Assembly: GCA_001769835.1 (NCBI GenBank)
Contig: MEPR01000036.1
Location: 1-57,090 of the forward strand
Length of the DNA stretch: 57,090 bases
Direction of reading: 5' to 3'
Source of the DNA: Bdellovibrionales bacterium GWB1_55_8
Lineage (GTDB): Bacteria; Bdellovibrionota; UBA1018
Shown here: one piece after another, positions 43,774 through 52,673 of the stretch
Position numbering within the stretch: the stretch's first letter is position 1
How the letters are laid out: each line of letters begins with the position of its first letter
Translations under genes and position numbers: made by a program
Notes under the pieces: model-generated
Told to the model about the DNA's origin: nothing
The model's database searches: none
The model's input: the letters and a program-made list of their open reading frames with translations, nothing else

Positions 43774-44175
43774 TCACGATCCGTGATGGTGCCCCTGACC
43801 ATGCCCACCGTGGTGATGGCCGTGTCCACTGCAAGCCATATGGGGAGTCACTTCAGACAGCGCGTTTCCCTTGAACGCATCAACCGTTTCTTTGACTGTT
43901 TTATGAGCTGTTTTAAACACTTTTATATTGGCGGCCTTCAAGCGGTTGAGCGCTCCAGCTCCGATGCCGCCAACAACGATGCCGTCGAACTCCTCGGACC
44001 CGAGAACTGCAAGCGGCTGACACATTCCATGCGCATGGTGCTGGTTTGTGTTGACGATGGTTTTGCAAAACAGTGAATCGGTATCCACGATCATGAAAAA
44101 GGGTGCAGAGCCAAAATGTCCGCTGATCGTGCTGTCGGTTCCGTTATTGGTATTGGTAGGTATACAGATTTTCAT
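43774..44175 (-). CDS. NifX/NafY-family dinitrogenase-cofactor-like protein with His-rich tail
   Basis: 133 residues. MKICIPTNTNNGTDSTISGHFGSAPFFMIVD, then GIVVGGIGAGALNRLKAANIKVF is the NifB/NifX/NafY cofactor-binding fold. A tail of alternating His and Gly (SGHGHHHGGHGQGHHHGS, from about residue 116) is a strong metal-binding segment not needed for the fold. Members outside nif clusters have unknown roles, perhaps metal handling. AGG lies close before the ATG at 44175. It follows the DUF134 gene by 11 bp on the same strand, a common pairing. No nif gene is near. Confidence 0.85.
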   Translation of the reverse strand: MKICIPTNTNNGTDSTISGHFGSAPFFMIVDTDSLFCKTIVNTNQHHAHGMCQPLAVLGSEEFDGIVVGGIGAGALNRLKAANIKVFKTAHKTVKETVDAFKGNALSEVTPHMACSGHGHHHGGHGQGHHHGS

Positions 44176-44186
44176 ATCCTAGCTCC

Positions 44187-44465
44187 TTATGTTGTTTTGT
44201 TGAGCCTGAGTGCTTTGCCATTTATCAGCGCATCGCTGATCTTTTTGTGGCTCGTGTCGATAATTCGGCCAAACGTTTGCCTCGAAATGTTCATCTTCAA
44301 AGCAGCGTCCTCCTGATAAAGGGACTCCAGATGAGCGAGCCTGAGAGCTTCAATCTCATCGGCTTCGAGAACGACCTCTTCAAGATCGCTCATGGGAATG
44401 CCACGGGGTTTGAAATAGGTGGCATTCACTTCACAGCAAGTATGTCGATGTTTTTTTGGCCTCAC
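44187..44465 (-). CDS. DUF134 family putative DNA-binding protein
   Basis: 92 residues. A start with RPKKHRHTCCEVNATYFKPRGIPMSDLEEVVLEADEIEALRLAHLESLYQEDAAL, then MNISRQTFGRIIDTSHKKISDALINGKAL, reproduces the DUF134 family almost to the residue. The C-terminal helix-turn-helix is sigma-70 region 4-like; the family often neighbours NifX-like genes, probably as their regulator. The frame begins with GTG at 44465 and has no Shine-Dalgarno sequence. A promoter ends only about six bases upstream, so the message may be leaderless. It precedes the NifX-like gene by 11 bp. Confidence 0.88.
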   Translation of the reverse strand: MRPKKHRHTCCEVNATYFKPRGIPMSDLEEVVLEADEIEALRLAHLESLYQEDAALKMNISRQTFGRIIDTSHKKISDALINGKALRLNKTT

Positions 44466-44471
44466 CGCATG

Positions 44472-44501
44472 ATTATGGGCATATGCTCATCAATTGGACA
44501 A
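44472..44501 (-). promoter_or_regulatory. Promoter for the DUF134/NifX pair, close to the start codon
   Basis: On the minus strand TTGTCC (44501-44496), an 18-base spacer and CATAAT (44477-44472). Initiation would be at about 44465, the first base of the GTG start, implying a leaderless transcript. Confidence 0.45.
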
Positions 44502-44612
44502 GCGGTTCGGCGTTAAGACATTGCCAGGCCCGACGCTTCCAGACGGCCCTCATTCAGCCGTCGGCATACTGCGGCCTGCATTAGAACTTCGCATGTTGAC
44601 TATTTCTGTCAA

Positions 44613-47600
44613 TTGGTTACGGTCCTTGCAGATGAATGCATCGTGAGCAAAAATCGCAAACAGGCGGCAAAGCCTGAAAGCTTTCCATTAGTGGGGATTG
44701 GTGCATCGGCCGGCGGCCTTGAAGCATTCTCACAGCTGCTCGCTGAACTTCCCACAGATACCGGGATGGCATTCATCCTCATCCAACACCTTGACCCAAC
44801 CCACGAAAGCTTGTCGTCGGAGATCCTGTCCAAGGTCACTAAAATGCGTCTTCAGGAAGCCAAAGACCGGATGACCATTGAGCCGAACCACGTTTATGTG
44901 ATTCCTCCCAATTACGACATGGCCGTTATGCGGGGAGAGCTGATTCTTCTGCCACGCCGCGAAATGCGCGCACCGCACATGAGTATCGATTTCTTCTTTC
45001 GGTCGCTCGCGCAGGAAAAAAAAGGCCAGGCCATCGGCGTGATCCTCTCCGGGGCGGCGTCGGACGGAACCGATGGTCTGCGCGCGATCAAATCGGCGGG
45101 CGGCACCACTTTCGCACAAGATCCTAAAACAGCACGTTACGATAGTATGCCTTCGCATGCCATCGCAGCTGGCGTCATAGACATTGTCCTTCCACCTCAG
45201 GCAATAGCGCGTGAGCTCGCCGTACTGGCTGGTCACGAGTATCTCGCGACAGCCCAGGGCGAAGGTGCCCACGAAGCTGCGGAGCGCCATGATACTTCCC
45301 CCCCTCAGGCTCAAGTTGTTCAAAGGAACGACCCGCTCCGCGACATATTCCTTCTACTGAGGAGCCATACCGGAGTCGACTTTTCCGATTATAAACGAAC
45401 GACCATCCTGAGGAGAATTCAACGACGGATGATGGTACAGAAGAGCGAAACGCTCGAGGCCTACGCCGCTTTTCTTGGTGAGCACCCGGACGAAATCAAA
45501 ACTCTCTATTCGGATATTCTTATCAGTGTCACGGAATTTTTCAGGGACCCTGATTCCTTCCAGGCCTTACAGGAAGAAGTCTTTCCAGTCCTCGTCAAAA
45601 AGAAGAATGCTGGTGCAGTGATCCGGGTCTGGGTGCCTGGCTGCGCGTCGGGAGAAGAAGCCTATTCCATTCTCATTTCGCTGCTAGAGTTTCTGGGCGA
45701 TACGGTAGGACATGCCCCTGTGCAGGTATTCGCCTCGGACATCAGCGAATCTGCACTCCAGAAGGCACGAGCCGGTGTTTACCCGGAGACGATTGCCCAG
45801 AACCTCTCGCACGAACGGTTGAACCGGTTTTTCACCCGAGTTGATGGCGGATATAAGATCAATAAGGCCATTCGCGATATGTGCCTGTTTTCAAGGCATG
45901 ACGTAACAAGTGATCCGCCCTTTGCCCGGATCGACCTCATTTCCTGCCGCAATTTGCTGATTTATTTCGCGCCCGTGCTCCAAAAGCGGCTCATTCCCAT
46001 TTTCCATTACGCCCTCAGTCCGGGAGGTTTTCTCTGGCTCGGCAACTCCGAGACGCCAAGCGGAGCATCTCAATTATTTGAGACGATCGATAAGACAAAC
46101 AAGATCTATTCAAAAACAAACATCCCCACTCCGATCGCTTTGCGATTTACCGCCAGCACCTTCATTGCCGACACGGTACAGCAGCAGACACCTAAACTCG
46201 CCGCCATGTCGGATGCAGGAGATCTGCACAAAGCAGCCGATCGCATCCTTCTTTCCAGGTTTGCTCCGCCCGGTGTTCTGGTCGATTCCAGGCTCGAGAT
46301 TCTGCAGTTCCGCGGCAGAACGGTGCCGTATCTGGAACCCGCCCAAGGAAGCCCATCCAACAGTCTCATGAAAATGGCGCGAGCAGAGCTGCAGCCGGCG
46401 CTTCGTATCGCGATGGATTCAGCCCTGAAGGGAACATCACCCATCAAGAAGGCGGGCTTATCCTTTGAGGACCAAGGAAAACGAAAAACAGTTCAGATTG
46501 AGGTCATTCCGGTCAATCCGCTTGCGCCGGATCGTGAGCGCAAGTTCCTCATCCTGTTCGAGGAAGCGACCTCCGTACCGGCTCCCTCCCGGCCCGTCTC
46601 CGATTCTGCTGTCGATCGAACCGATGACTATCGAAACGAGACCATCGCCCGCCTTGAACAGGAGATTTCATCTCAGCGCGAATATCAAACCGCGCTGAAC
46701 GACCAATTTGAGACCACCCAAGAAGAGCTCACCGCGACTAATGAAGAACTTCGAAGCGCGAACGAGGAACTTCAAAGCACCAACGAGGAGCTCCAGACAG
46801 CCAAAGAGGAAACTCAATCAACCAATGAAGAGCTAAACACGGTGAACGATGAGCTTCGGAGCCGTAACGCTGATCTGACAACGATAAGCAACGATTTGAA
46901 CAACTTTCTGGCAAGCGCGGAAATCCCCATGGTGATGGTCGATGCGAGTCACCGCATCCGGAGGTTCACACCCAAGGCGCAGGAACTGTTCAGAGTGATT
47001 TCCTCGGACCTCGGTCGCCCCATCGGGGATATCAGACCAAACTTTGATCTGAATCTCGAAGCCCTGGTATCCTGGGTATCCGCCTCCGTTGAATCCAAGG
47101 AAGTCGAGGTTCAGGATCGCAACGGGCACTGGATTCGCGTACATGTTCGACCCTACAAAACAATGGACAATCGGATCGACGGCGCCGTCATCACGGTTGT
47201 GGACATAGCCGCCCTCAAGGAGCAGGTGCAAGAGACCATGGCCTCGTTCGAGTATGTCCGCTCCATTTTGGACACAGTGAGGCTCCCTTTGGCGGTACTG
47301 GATGCCAGCCTTCGACTGAAGTCCGTCAATCGCGCGTTCGTGGAACACTTCCATCATACAACTGCGGCCATCGGTAGTGATTTCTTCGGCAGCCTCGGCA
47401 TACAGAGTGAACGCGTGTCGCAGCTACGCGTGCTTCTTCACAAAGCAGCGGGACAGGACTCCGAACTGAATGACTTTGAAATCGAATGCCAAACCCCGGG
47501 AATGGGCTTGCGCTGGATACTTCTTTCCGGAAGGAAGATTCAGCCTTTAGGCGATGACACGAAATCGCCCATTCTGCTACTCGCTCTGAATGAAATTACC

Positions 47601-48845
47601 GAGCGGAAACTGCTCGAAAAGGAACGAGCCAGCCTGTTGATCCGAGAGCAAGAAGCGCGCGCCGAAGCTGAACGTGGCAATCACGCGAAAGATATTTTTC
47701 TTGCGACTCTTTCACACGAACTTCGCACACCACTCACATCGATCCTTTCCTGGGTTCAGCTCTTGCGCATGGGAAAGCTCGATCCTGCAAAATCAAAACG
47801 CGGCGTCGAAATCATCGAGCAGAGTGCGAAGGCGCAAGGGCGGCTGATCGACGATTTACTGGACGTTTCCCGAGCACTGATGGGCAAGCTTGCCCTGGAG
47901 ATGAAGGAAATTGATCCCAGGACTATCGTCGAGGCCGCGATCGAATCGGTCAGGCCATTGGCGGATCTGAAATCAGTCCGCATTGAGCCGAGGTTTGAAT
48001 CAATTTCAGCTACTATTTCCGCTGATCCCGGCCGTCTCCAGCAGATCATCTGGAATCTCCTTACGAATGCCATCAAATTTTCGTCAAATGGCGGCAGTAT
48101 AGAGATCGTTCTCGAACGTTACACGGAGGTCACCAGGCAGTTTATGCGCATCAGGGTAACCGACCATGGCAAGGGAATTCATCCCGAGTTTCTTCCTGTC
48201 ATCTTTGATCGCTTCAGCCAGGCCGACAGCGCGAGTACGCGTGTGCATGGTGGCTTGGGATTGGGCCTGGCAATCGTGCGGAGCATGACCGAGATGCAGA
48301 ACGGCTCGGTTCAGGCCGAAAGCCGAGGCGAAGGGCAAGGTTCGACCTTCACCGTTAATTTTCCTCTGAACACCGATGCGGACCAGGCCAAAACGCCAGG
48401 GACAAAAGAACACCCAATGACAGTCCTGGCGTCGAAAACGCCTACCGCAGAGCTTACCAGGCTGGACGGGGTGCGCGTACTTCTGGTCGAAGACGACGAA
48501 CAGTCACGGGAAGCGATAGCAGTAGTATTGAAGTCTTTTGGTGCAGAAGTCCTGTCCGTCGAATCGGCAAGAGATGCCCTTACTAAACTTGAAGAGTTCA
48601 AACCGAGCCTGCTGGTGAGCGACATCGCCATGCCCGTGGAAGACGGCTATAGCTTGATTCGCAGGATTAGAGCCCTTGGCCCTGAACAGTTTGGCAGTAT
48701 TCCAGCCATGGCTTTAACCGCATACGCCGGCGAAGAAGATGAAAAACGCGTACGCGCTGCCGGCTTTCAGACCCACCTTTCCAAACCGGTGGAAGTGGAT
48801 GTTCTGATCAGAGCTATAGCCCGACTTATCCCTCGCCCGACTTAG
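44613..48845 (+). CDS. CheB-CheR-PAS-histidine kinase-receiver fusion
   Basis: 1410 residues. In order: CheB methylesterase (LVGIGASAGGLEAF, LIQHLDPTHES, LSGAASDGTDG; about 25-205) and CheR methyltransferase (DYKRTTILRRIQRRM, WVPGCASGEEAYS, LISCRNLLIYF; about 240-500). A PAS-like region comes next. A long coiled coil with repeating TNEELRSANEELQSTNEELQ (about 685-755) leads to two more PAS-like stretches. The protein ends with HisKA (LSHELRTPLTSIL), HATPase (NLLTNAIKFS, GLGLGLAIVRS) and a receiver (LLVEDDEQ, phospho-acceptor Asp in LLVSDIAMP, LTAY, SKP). The active residues look intact. Such proteins run chemosensory-like signalling without a receptor domain. Start is unsure: TTG 44613 or GTG 44643. 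Confidence 0.93.
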   Translation: MVTVLADECIVSKNRKQAAKPESFPLVGIGASAGGLEAFSQLLAELPTDTGMAFILIQHLDPTHESLSSEILSKVTKMRLQEAKDRMTIEPNHVYVIPPNYDMAVMRGELILLPRREMRAPHMSIDFFFRSLAQEKKGQAIGVILSGAASDGTDGLRAIKSAGGTTFAQDPKTARYDSMPSHAIAAGVIDIVLPPQAIARELAVLAGHEYLATAQGEGAHEAAERHDTSPPQAQVVQRNDPLRDIFLLLRSHTGVDFSDYKRTTILRRIQRRMMVQKSETLEAYAAFLGEHPDEIKTLYSDILISVTEFFRDPDSFQALQEEVFPVLVKKKNAGAVIRVWVPGCASGEEAYSILISLLEFLGDTVGHAPVQVFASDISESALQKARAGVYPETIAQNLSHERLNRFFTRVDGGYKINKAIRDMCLFSRHDVTSDPPFARIDLISCRNLLIYFAPVLQKRLIPIFHYALSPGGFLWLGNSETPSGASQLFETIDKTNKIYSKTNIPTPIALRFTASTFIADTVQQQTPKLAAMSDAGDLHKAADRILLSRFAPPGVLVDSRLEILQFRGRTVPYLEPAQGSPSNSLMKMARAELQPALRIAMDSALKGTSPIKKAGLSFEDQGKRKTVQIEVIPVNPLAPDRERKFLILFEEATSVPAPSRPVSDSAVDRTDDYRNETIARLEQEISSQREYQTALNDQFETTQEELTATNEELRSANEELQSTNEELQTAKEETQSTNEELNTVNDELRSRNADLTTISNDLNNFLASAEIPMVMVDASHRIRRFTPKAQELFRVISSDLGRPIGDIRPNFDLNLEALVSWVSASVESKEVEVQDRNGHWIRVHVRPYKTMDNRIDGAVITVVDIAALKEQVQETMASFEYVRSILDTVRLPLAVLDASLRLKSVNRAFVEHFHHTTAAIGSDFFGSLGIQSERVSQLRVLLHKAAGQDSELNDFEIECQTPGMGLRWILLSGRKIQPLGDDTKSPILLLALNEITERKLLEKERASLLIREQEARAEAERGNHAKDIFLATLSHELRTPLTSILSWVQLLRMGKLDPAKSKRGVEIIEQSAKAQGRLIDDLLDVSRALMGKLALEMKEIDPRTIVEAAIESVRPLADLKSVRIEPRFESISATISADPGRLQQIIWNLLTNAIKFSSNGGSIEIVLERYTEVTRQFMRIRVTDHGKGIHPEFLPVIFDRFSQADSASTRVHGGLGLGLAIVRSMTEMQNGSVQAESRGEGQGSTFTVNFPLNTDADQAKTPGTKEHPMTVLASKTPTAELTRLDGVRVLLVEDDEQSREAIAVVLKSFGAEVLSVESARDALTKLEEFKPSLLVSDIAMPVEDGYSLIRRIRALGPEQFGSIPAMALTAYAGEEDEKRVRAAGFQTHLSKPVEVDVLIRAIARLIPRPT

Positions 48846-48846
48846 C

Positions 48847-50142
48847 TTAATCCCCAAGCTGCAGCACGCCCGCAGCAGCGTAGCCTTCCTTATAGCCCGT
48901 CTTGTAGCCAATCTCGACGATGTCATTCGCAGCCTCTGTGGCAGCCTCTGCGGCAGCCTCTTCAGCCCACTTGCGCTCATCGTATTCCGCCTGCGCAAGG
49001 CCATCGGTAAACCCGTCATTGTAGCCTTCGTCATAGCCCTTGATGTAACCCGTTTCGTATCCGCGATCGTAGAAGTCGCTGTAAGCATCATAGTAGGCCT
49101 TGTCATAAGCAGTTTCGTAACTCTTGTCATAACCCGACCCGTATCCCGAGTCATAACCACTGGCGTAAGGGTTTGTCAGGGTGCAGTTACTCGGGATGAA
49201 GCTCGACGTACAGCTTGTCTGCGGAAGCTTCTCCTGGCCAGTTGTCATGTTCTTCATGCAGCGAGTGACACAGACTTCGGTTCCGGCATGAGAGCTGAAG
49301 TCATAGCTGCAGGAGACCGATTTAGCCCGCTCCGTTGTTCCGCATACCGCCCATACAAATCCTTCTTCGCGAAGCGAAGACCGCTCCTCAAAGGCCGCCT
49401 GGAGCTGCTCTTCCTTGTTCGCATACTCACTTCGAAGATCTTCCTCCCTCTGTTTATGATCTTTCTCGAGCTTTTCGGTTTTCCTCTGCCAATGCTTCTT
49501 GGCCGAGGAGACAGCAGCCCACCCGACAAAACCGGCGACCGCCACTGATAGAACGATGACGAGAACCACCCTCCAGGTGTCGCGTGCCTTGGTGTTCATC
49601 AGGCTCCGCGTGAGATTGAGCTCCTGAATCAGGCCTTCGCGATCCAGCAGCCCAAGCCTTTTCATCGTCACGGATTTCACCTGCGACAGATCTCCCCGGA
49701 CGAGTTCGAGCAGAATGTGCCTTTTTTCCGCGGCACTGTAAGCGAGATCGTATTGAAGCCGCAAATCCGGGTGATACTTGCCCGTTTTGAACGCCTCGCC
49801 AAACACGGTATCCATGGACTCGACCGGCATCCGCTCCAGCAGAAACTCGAGCTCGATCAGCTGAATCTCTTCCTCCGCTAGGAGTTGTCGCAGAATTTTC
49901 TCGCGCACTTGCTCGATCTGGACATCCGGGTTTTTCAGTTCCGCGATCAGCTCCTGAACGGATGCCAGGGCAATCGCCTTGTTCTCCAGTGCCTGCGCCG
50001 CAGTGAGATCCTCTTCCGCGTAGTAGAAAGCAGGATTCTGGCTCACTTCCCGCTGCATCACCTTCAGGACGCTATTTGCCTCCGCGGCAACGGGAAGAAA
50101 AACCATTTGGAATGTTAGCATCGCAACAAAAAGTCTTTTCAT
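48847..50142 (-). CDS. GX3-repeat membrane protein B (six-Cys module)
   Basis: 431 residues. A signal peptide or anchor (MKRLFVAMLTFQMVFLPVAA) is followed by a helical domain to about 185, a membrane span at about 191-211, and a coiled coil at about 215-258. A six-cysteine module spans 261-320 (Cys 267, 278, 291, 295, 311, 320). Then come 14 tetrapeptides [Tyr/Phe]-x-x-[Gly/Ser/Ala] at 326-381 and a helical end with three more GX3 units. It is a paralog of the gene upstream: both share LMNTK or AMNTK before the span and the cysteine spacing. Last gene of the C11 operon, 27 bp after the paralog, with GGAAAGGAA upstream. It converges on the CheB/CheR gene with a 1-bp gap. Function unknown. Confidence 0.82.
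   Translation of the reverse strand: MKRLFVAMLTFQMVFLPVAAEANSVLKVMQREVSQNPAFYYAEEDLTAAQALENKAIALASVQELIAELKNPDVQIEQVREKILRQLLAEEEIQLIELEFLLERMPVESMDTVFGEAFKTGKYHPDLRLQYDLAYSAAEKRHILLELVRGDLSQVKSVTMKRLGLLDREGLIQELNLTRSLMNTKARDTWRVVLVIVLSVAVAGFVGWAAVSSAKKHWQRKTEKLEKDHKQREEDLRSEYANKEEQLQAAFEERSSLREEGFVWAVCGTTERAKSVSCSYDFSSHAGTEVCVTRCMKNMTTGQEKLPQTSCTSSFIPSNCTLTNPYASGYDSGYGSGYDKSYETAYDKAYYDAYSDFYDRGYETGYIKGYDEGYNDGFTDGLAQAEYDERKWAEEAAAEAATEAANDIVEIGYKTGYKEGYAAAGVLQLGD
49000..49167 (-). repeat. GX3 tetrapeptide repeat tract, protein B
   Basis: Fourteen contiguous four-residue units (YASG, YDSG, YGSG, YDKS, YETA, YDKA ... YDEG, YNDG, FTDG), encoded in 12-bp steps that are not identical at DNA level, so the repeat is held by selection on the protein. 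GX3 series also occur in Yae1/Lto1 (deca-GX3) and as GxxxG runs in FliH. Confidence 0.9.
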
Positions 50143-50169
50143 GACAAATTCCTTTCCTTAATTCCAGCT

Positions 50170-51510
50170 TCAGAGCCGAGTTGTGCCTGACAGCAGCAGT
50201 TTTGCGTCATTTCTGCCGTCACTCAGTCCGGCCTTGTAACCCTGGTCGCGTGCAGCCGGACTGGTATTGGGCGAAGCCTGCTTGAGAGTCATCAGCATCG
50301 GAGCGCCCCAGAAGTAATCCGTATAGCCCTCGTTGAACCCGATGGCGTAACCGTCGTCATAGCCATCCATCCAGCCATCCTCCTGGCCGTCATACCAGCC
50401 GTCCTCTGATCCCTGCTCATCGCCGTCGTATCGGCCATCCGCCGACCCGTCGTTTGATCCATCCGAGTAGCCGTCATCCCAGCCCCGGTCATATTCGCTG
50501 GGATCGTAGCAATCCGCAGGAATATACGGTGAAGTACAGGTGGGCGCTGAGTGCATCGTCTCCTTTCCGGAAGCCGGATGGCGATAGCATTGAACACTGC
50601 AGAATTTGGTTCCCTGAAAGAGCGCGTAATCATACCCGTTGCACAAAATGGAATCCGGCATTTCGTAGTTGCCACAGGTCGTCCAAACGTACCCGCTCTC
50701 TTGAAGGTAGTTCTCCTGCTCCTGCGAAAGCCGCTGATTCAGTTCGTTGTATTTGGCCTCGAGCTGCGCGCGGGTCTTCTCGAACTCACGGTCCAGTTCC
50801 GTTTTTCGGGTTTGGTACCGTCCCGAATAGACACTGTTGGCAACACCCCAGCTCACAAGACCGACAGCGGCGATTCCCAAAACCGCATAGCCCAGAACCT
50901 TGAGCCAACGCTTATCGCCCTTGGTGTTCATAGCCGATTGCATACGCTCGAGATCCAGGATCCACTGCGCCTGGGTCATTCGTGCTGAACGTTTGTTCAT
51001 CATCGAAAACTGATGATCCAGATCAGAGATAAGCACCCGGGAAATCACATCTGCCTTCTCCTTCCGGGTGAACGCGGCCATGTATTCCTGTTGAGCTTCC
51101 GCATAGGACCGGTTGCCCTCCATCACGGAGGCGATCTCGTTCAGGGTTTCGATAGAAAAACCTTGAATCTGCCTGATCAGCTCATCTTTCTGTGTCTGCA
51201 AGGCCTCTTGATTAAGCTTCAATACCCTATCCCGGAACTCGGCGGTGGAAATCTGATCGTCCTTCAATCGGGCGATGCTCTCGGTCACTTCACGCGCAAG
51301 ATTCGCCTTTTTCTCAATATCCACCCGATTGACGAGTGCCTGCGGAATTTTCGCGAATATACGATCATACCGCGTCGAGATCGTGTCGAGCGTCGCGTTT
51401 AGAAGCGTCTCCTGTGAGCGGGCCTGAACCACCGGAACAAGAGCCGTCTGAAAGACCATCGCCACTGCCACAAGGGCGGCCACCGCCCTTAATCGTTTAC
51501 CTAGATACAT
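50170..51510 (-). CDS. GX3-repeat membrane protein A (six-Cys module)
   Basis: 446 residues from the ATG at 51510, with GGGAG seven bases upstream inside the end of the protease gene; only one base separates the two genes, so translation is coupled. Earlier in-frame ATGs are rejected. Signal peptide (about 1-30, ending VQA), helical domain, membrane span at about 203-223, coiled coil to about 268, and a six-cysteine module (Cys 279, 290, 304, 308, 325, 334). Fifteen tetrapeptides of x-x-[Asp/Glu]-Gly type follow at 340-396 (YDRG, WDDG, YSDG ... YDDG), then a short tail with two more. It is a paralog of the next gene with a more acidic repeat. Function unknown. Confidence 0.82.
   Translation of the reverse strand: MYLGKRLRAVAALVAVAMVFQTALVPVVQARSQETLLNATLDTISTRYDRIFAKIPQALVNRVDIEKKANLAREVTESIARLKDDQISTAEFRDRVLKLNQEALQTQKDELIRQIQGFSIETLNEIASVMEGNRSYAEAQQEYMAAFTRKEKADVISRVLISDLDHQFSMMNKRSARMTQAQWILDLERMQSAMNTKGDKRWLKVLGYAVLGIAAVGLVSWGVANSVYSGRYQTRKTELDREFEKTRAQLEAKYNELNQRLSQEQENYLQESGYVWTTCGNYEMPDSILCNGYDYALFQGTKFCSVQCYRHPASGKETMHSAPTCTSPYIPADCYDPSEYDRGWDDGYSDGSNDGSADGRYDGDEQGSEDGWYDGQEDGWMDGYDDGYAIGFNEGYTDYFWGAPMLMTLKQASPNTSPAARDQGYKAGLSDGRNDAKLLLSGTTRL
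50323..50493 (-). repeat. Acidic GX3 tetrapeptide repeat tract, protein A
   Basis: About 15 four-residue units ending mostly in Asp-Gly or Glu-Gly, with Trp or Tyr at the first position of many. The regular acidic side chains with aromatic spacing could bind cations or pack as a GX3 helix. DNA copies have diverged. Confidence 0.88.
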
Positions 51511-51511
51511 G

Positions 51512-52660
51512 TCATTCTCCCTTTTTTTCATAAGCCATCCGCTTCTTTTCAAAGTCCCAGTTTGGAAGTTCCGCCCATGCAGGCGATCGCTCCAATTCCA
51601 ATCGGACCAGATCTCCCTGATCCGCTTCGGTGTTCCACGGCAACATAAAACTCAGTGATCCCGAGCGCCCGCTTGTCAGCTTTTTCACTGTTGCCAAAAA
51701 ATGCTTATCCTCTGCGGAAAGGTTCCACGCGAACGCACGAAGATCAGCGGCAGCAGAATCGCTCAACACCGCCCCAGCAAGGCGTGGCCGAACACGGTTC
51801 GCAAATTGCCTGCTTTCTCGGCGGCTCATCTCAGAGATGCTCCAGACCCATTTCTCGAAAGCCGAATCAAAATACGTTCGCAGGTCCAAAAGCTGAGAGA
51901 GATCAAAGATCGTGAGCGGCGAGCGAATACCACCCTTGATGCGTTGATAATCAGCCGTGTCCGCCTGAATTTTCATCAGAAACTCCAGAACAGCCAAATC
52001 CTGCTTCAGTTGAACCGATCTGAACTGGATCCCTTCCAGTGGGAGCTCGAATTGCGAGGCCATCAAATAGTGCGTCTTCCCCTCAAACGCAGTCAGCACC
52101 TCCAGATAAGCCATTGCGCACGTATCAAATAGGATCGCGCTGAACTCGCCGTCTTCAATCATGCCGGCAAGATCCAGGTAACTGAACCGGCTCTCCGGGT
52201 GTGAATGGTCATACGATGAGATCGGCCGCCAGCCGTCGCCGTGTCCCCAGAATACGAGAATTTTGTTGGAGTTCGGCTGAACTGATTCAGCCCTGAGCAG
52301 CTGTCGAAACCAGCGTGGGTCCGCACTATCCGTCTCACCAAAGTTCCGATCCTCCGATATCACGCCATCGGTGAGTCTTCGGATGACCGTGCCCCTGGCT
52401 GACGCGGAGATCTCGTCGTTCGGATCATAATAGATATGGACCCGCGTTCTTTCGCCGGCATTCCGCGCTATGTTGTTCCAGAGGGCGAATACGTCATCAG
52501 CCTGGTGAACGATCTTTCCCTCGTCAGTCGCGTAGAGCAGATCATTGTCACCATTGATGTAAACGTACACTTCCAGTCCGGCGCCATCGGTGGACGCGGC
52601 CCCGCTCGCCAGAGAGGGCAATCCGAGAATGAGAAGAAATGGAAGCATGGTGCGGATCAT
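51512..52660 (-). CDS. Clostripain-family (C11) secreted cysteine peptidase
   Basis: 382 residues with a signal peptide (MIRTMLPFLLILGLPSLASG). VYVYINGDNDL opens the C11 fold; KILVFWGHGDGW gives catalytic His140 and AILFDTCAMAYLE gives catalytic Cys181, both intact. Clostripain-type enzymes cleave after basic residues and are often autoactivated. GGAG lies eight bases before the ATG at 52660. The gene is 13 bp downstream of the duplicated helical protein and 1 bp upstream of GX3 protein A, so it sits inside a tight operon. Substrates may be the neighbouring envelope proteins, which have basic sites near their membrane spans; this is inferred from position only. Confidence 0.9.
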   Translation of the reverse strand: MIRTMLPFLLILGLPSLASGAASTDGAGLEVYVYINGDNDLLYATDEGKIVHQADDVFALWNNIARNAGERTRVHIYYDPNDEISASARGTVIRRLTDGVISEDRNFGETDSADPRWFRQLLRAESVQPNSNKILVFWGHGDGWRPISSYDHSHPESRFSYLDLAGMIEDGEFSAILFDTCAMAYLEVLTAFEGKTHYLMASQFELPLEGIQFRSVQLKQDLAVLEFLMKIQADTADYQRIKGGIRSPLTIFDLSQLLDLRTYFDSAFEKWVWSISEMSRRESRQFANRVRPRLAGAVLSDSAAADLRAFAWNLSAEDKHFLATVKKLTSGRSGSLSFMLPWNTEADQGDLVRLELERSPAWAELPNWDFEKKRMAYEKKGE

Positions 52661-52673
52661 GTTTGTGCTCCTC

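Noticed and set aside
44596-44612. TTGAC-N7-GTCAA inverted repeat before the CheB/CheR gene
   Set aside because: A 5-bp dyad is short enough to be expected by chance, and the start of the gene itself is unsure.
49000-50493. CRISPR-like periodic repeats
   Set aside because: The 12-bp periodicity is coding (GX3 tetrapeptides) and copies differ; there are no spacers or cas genes.
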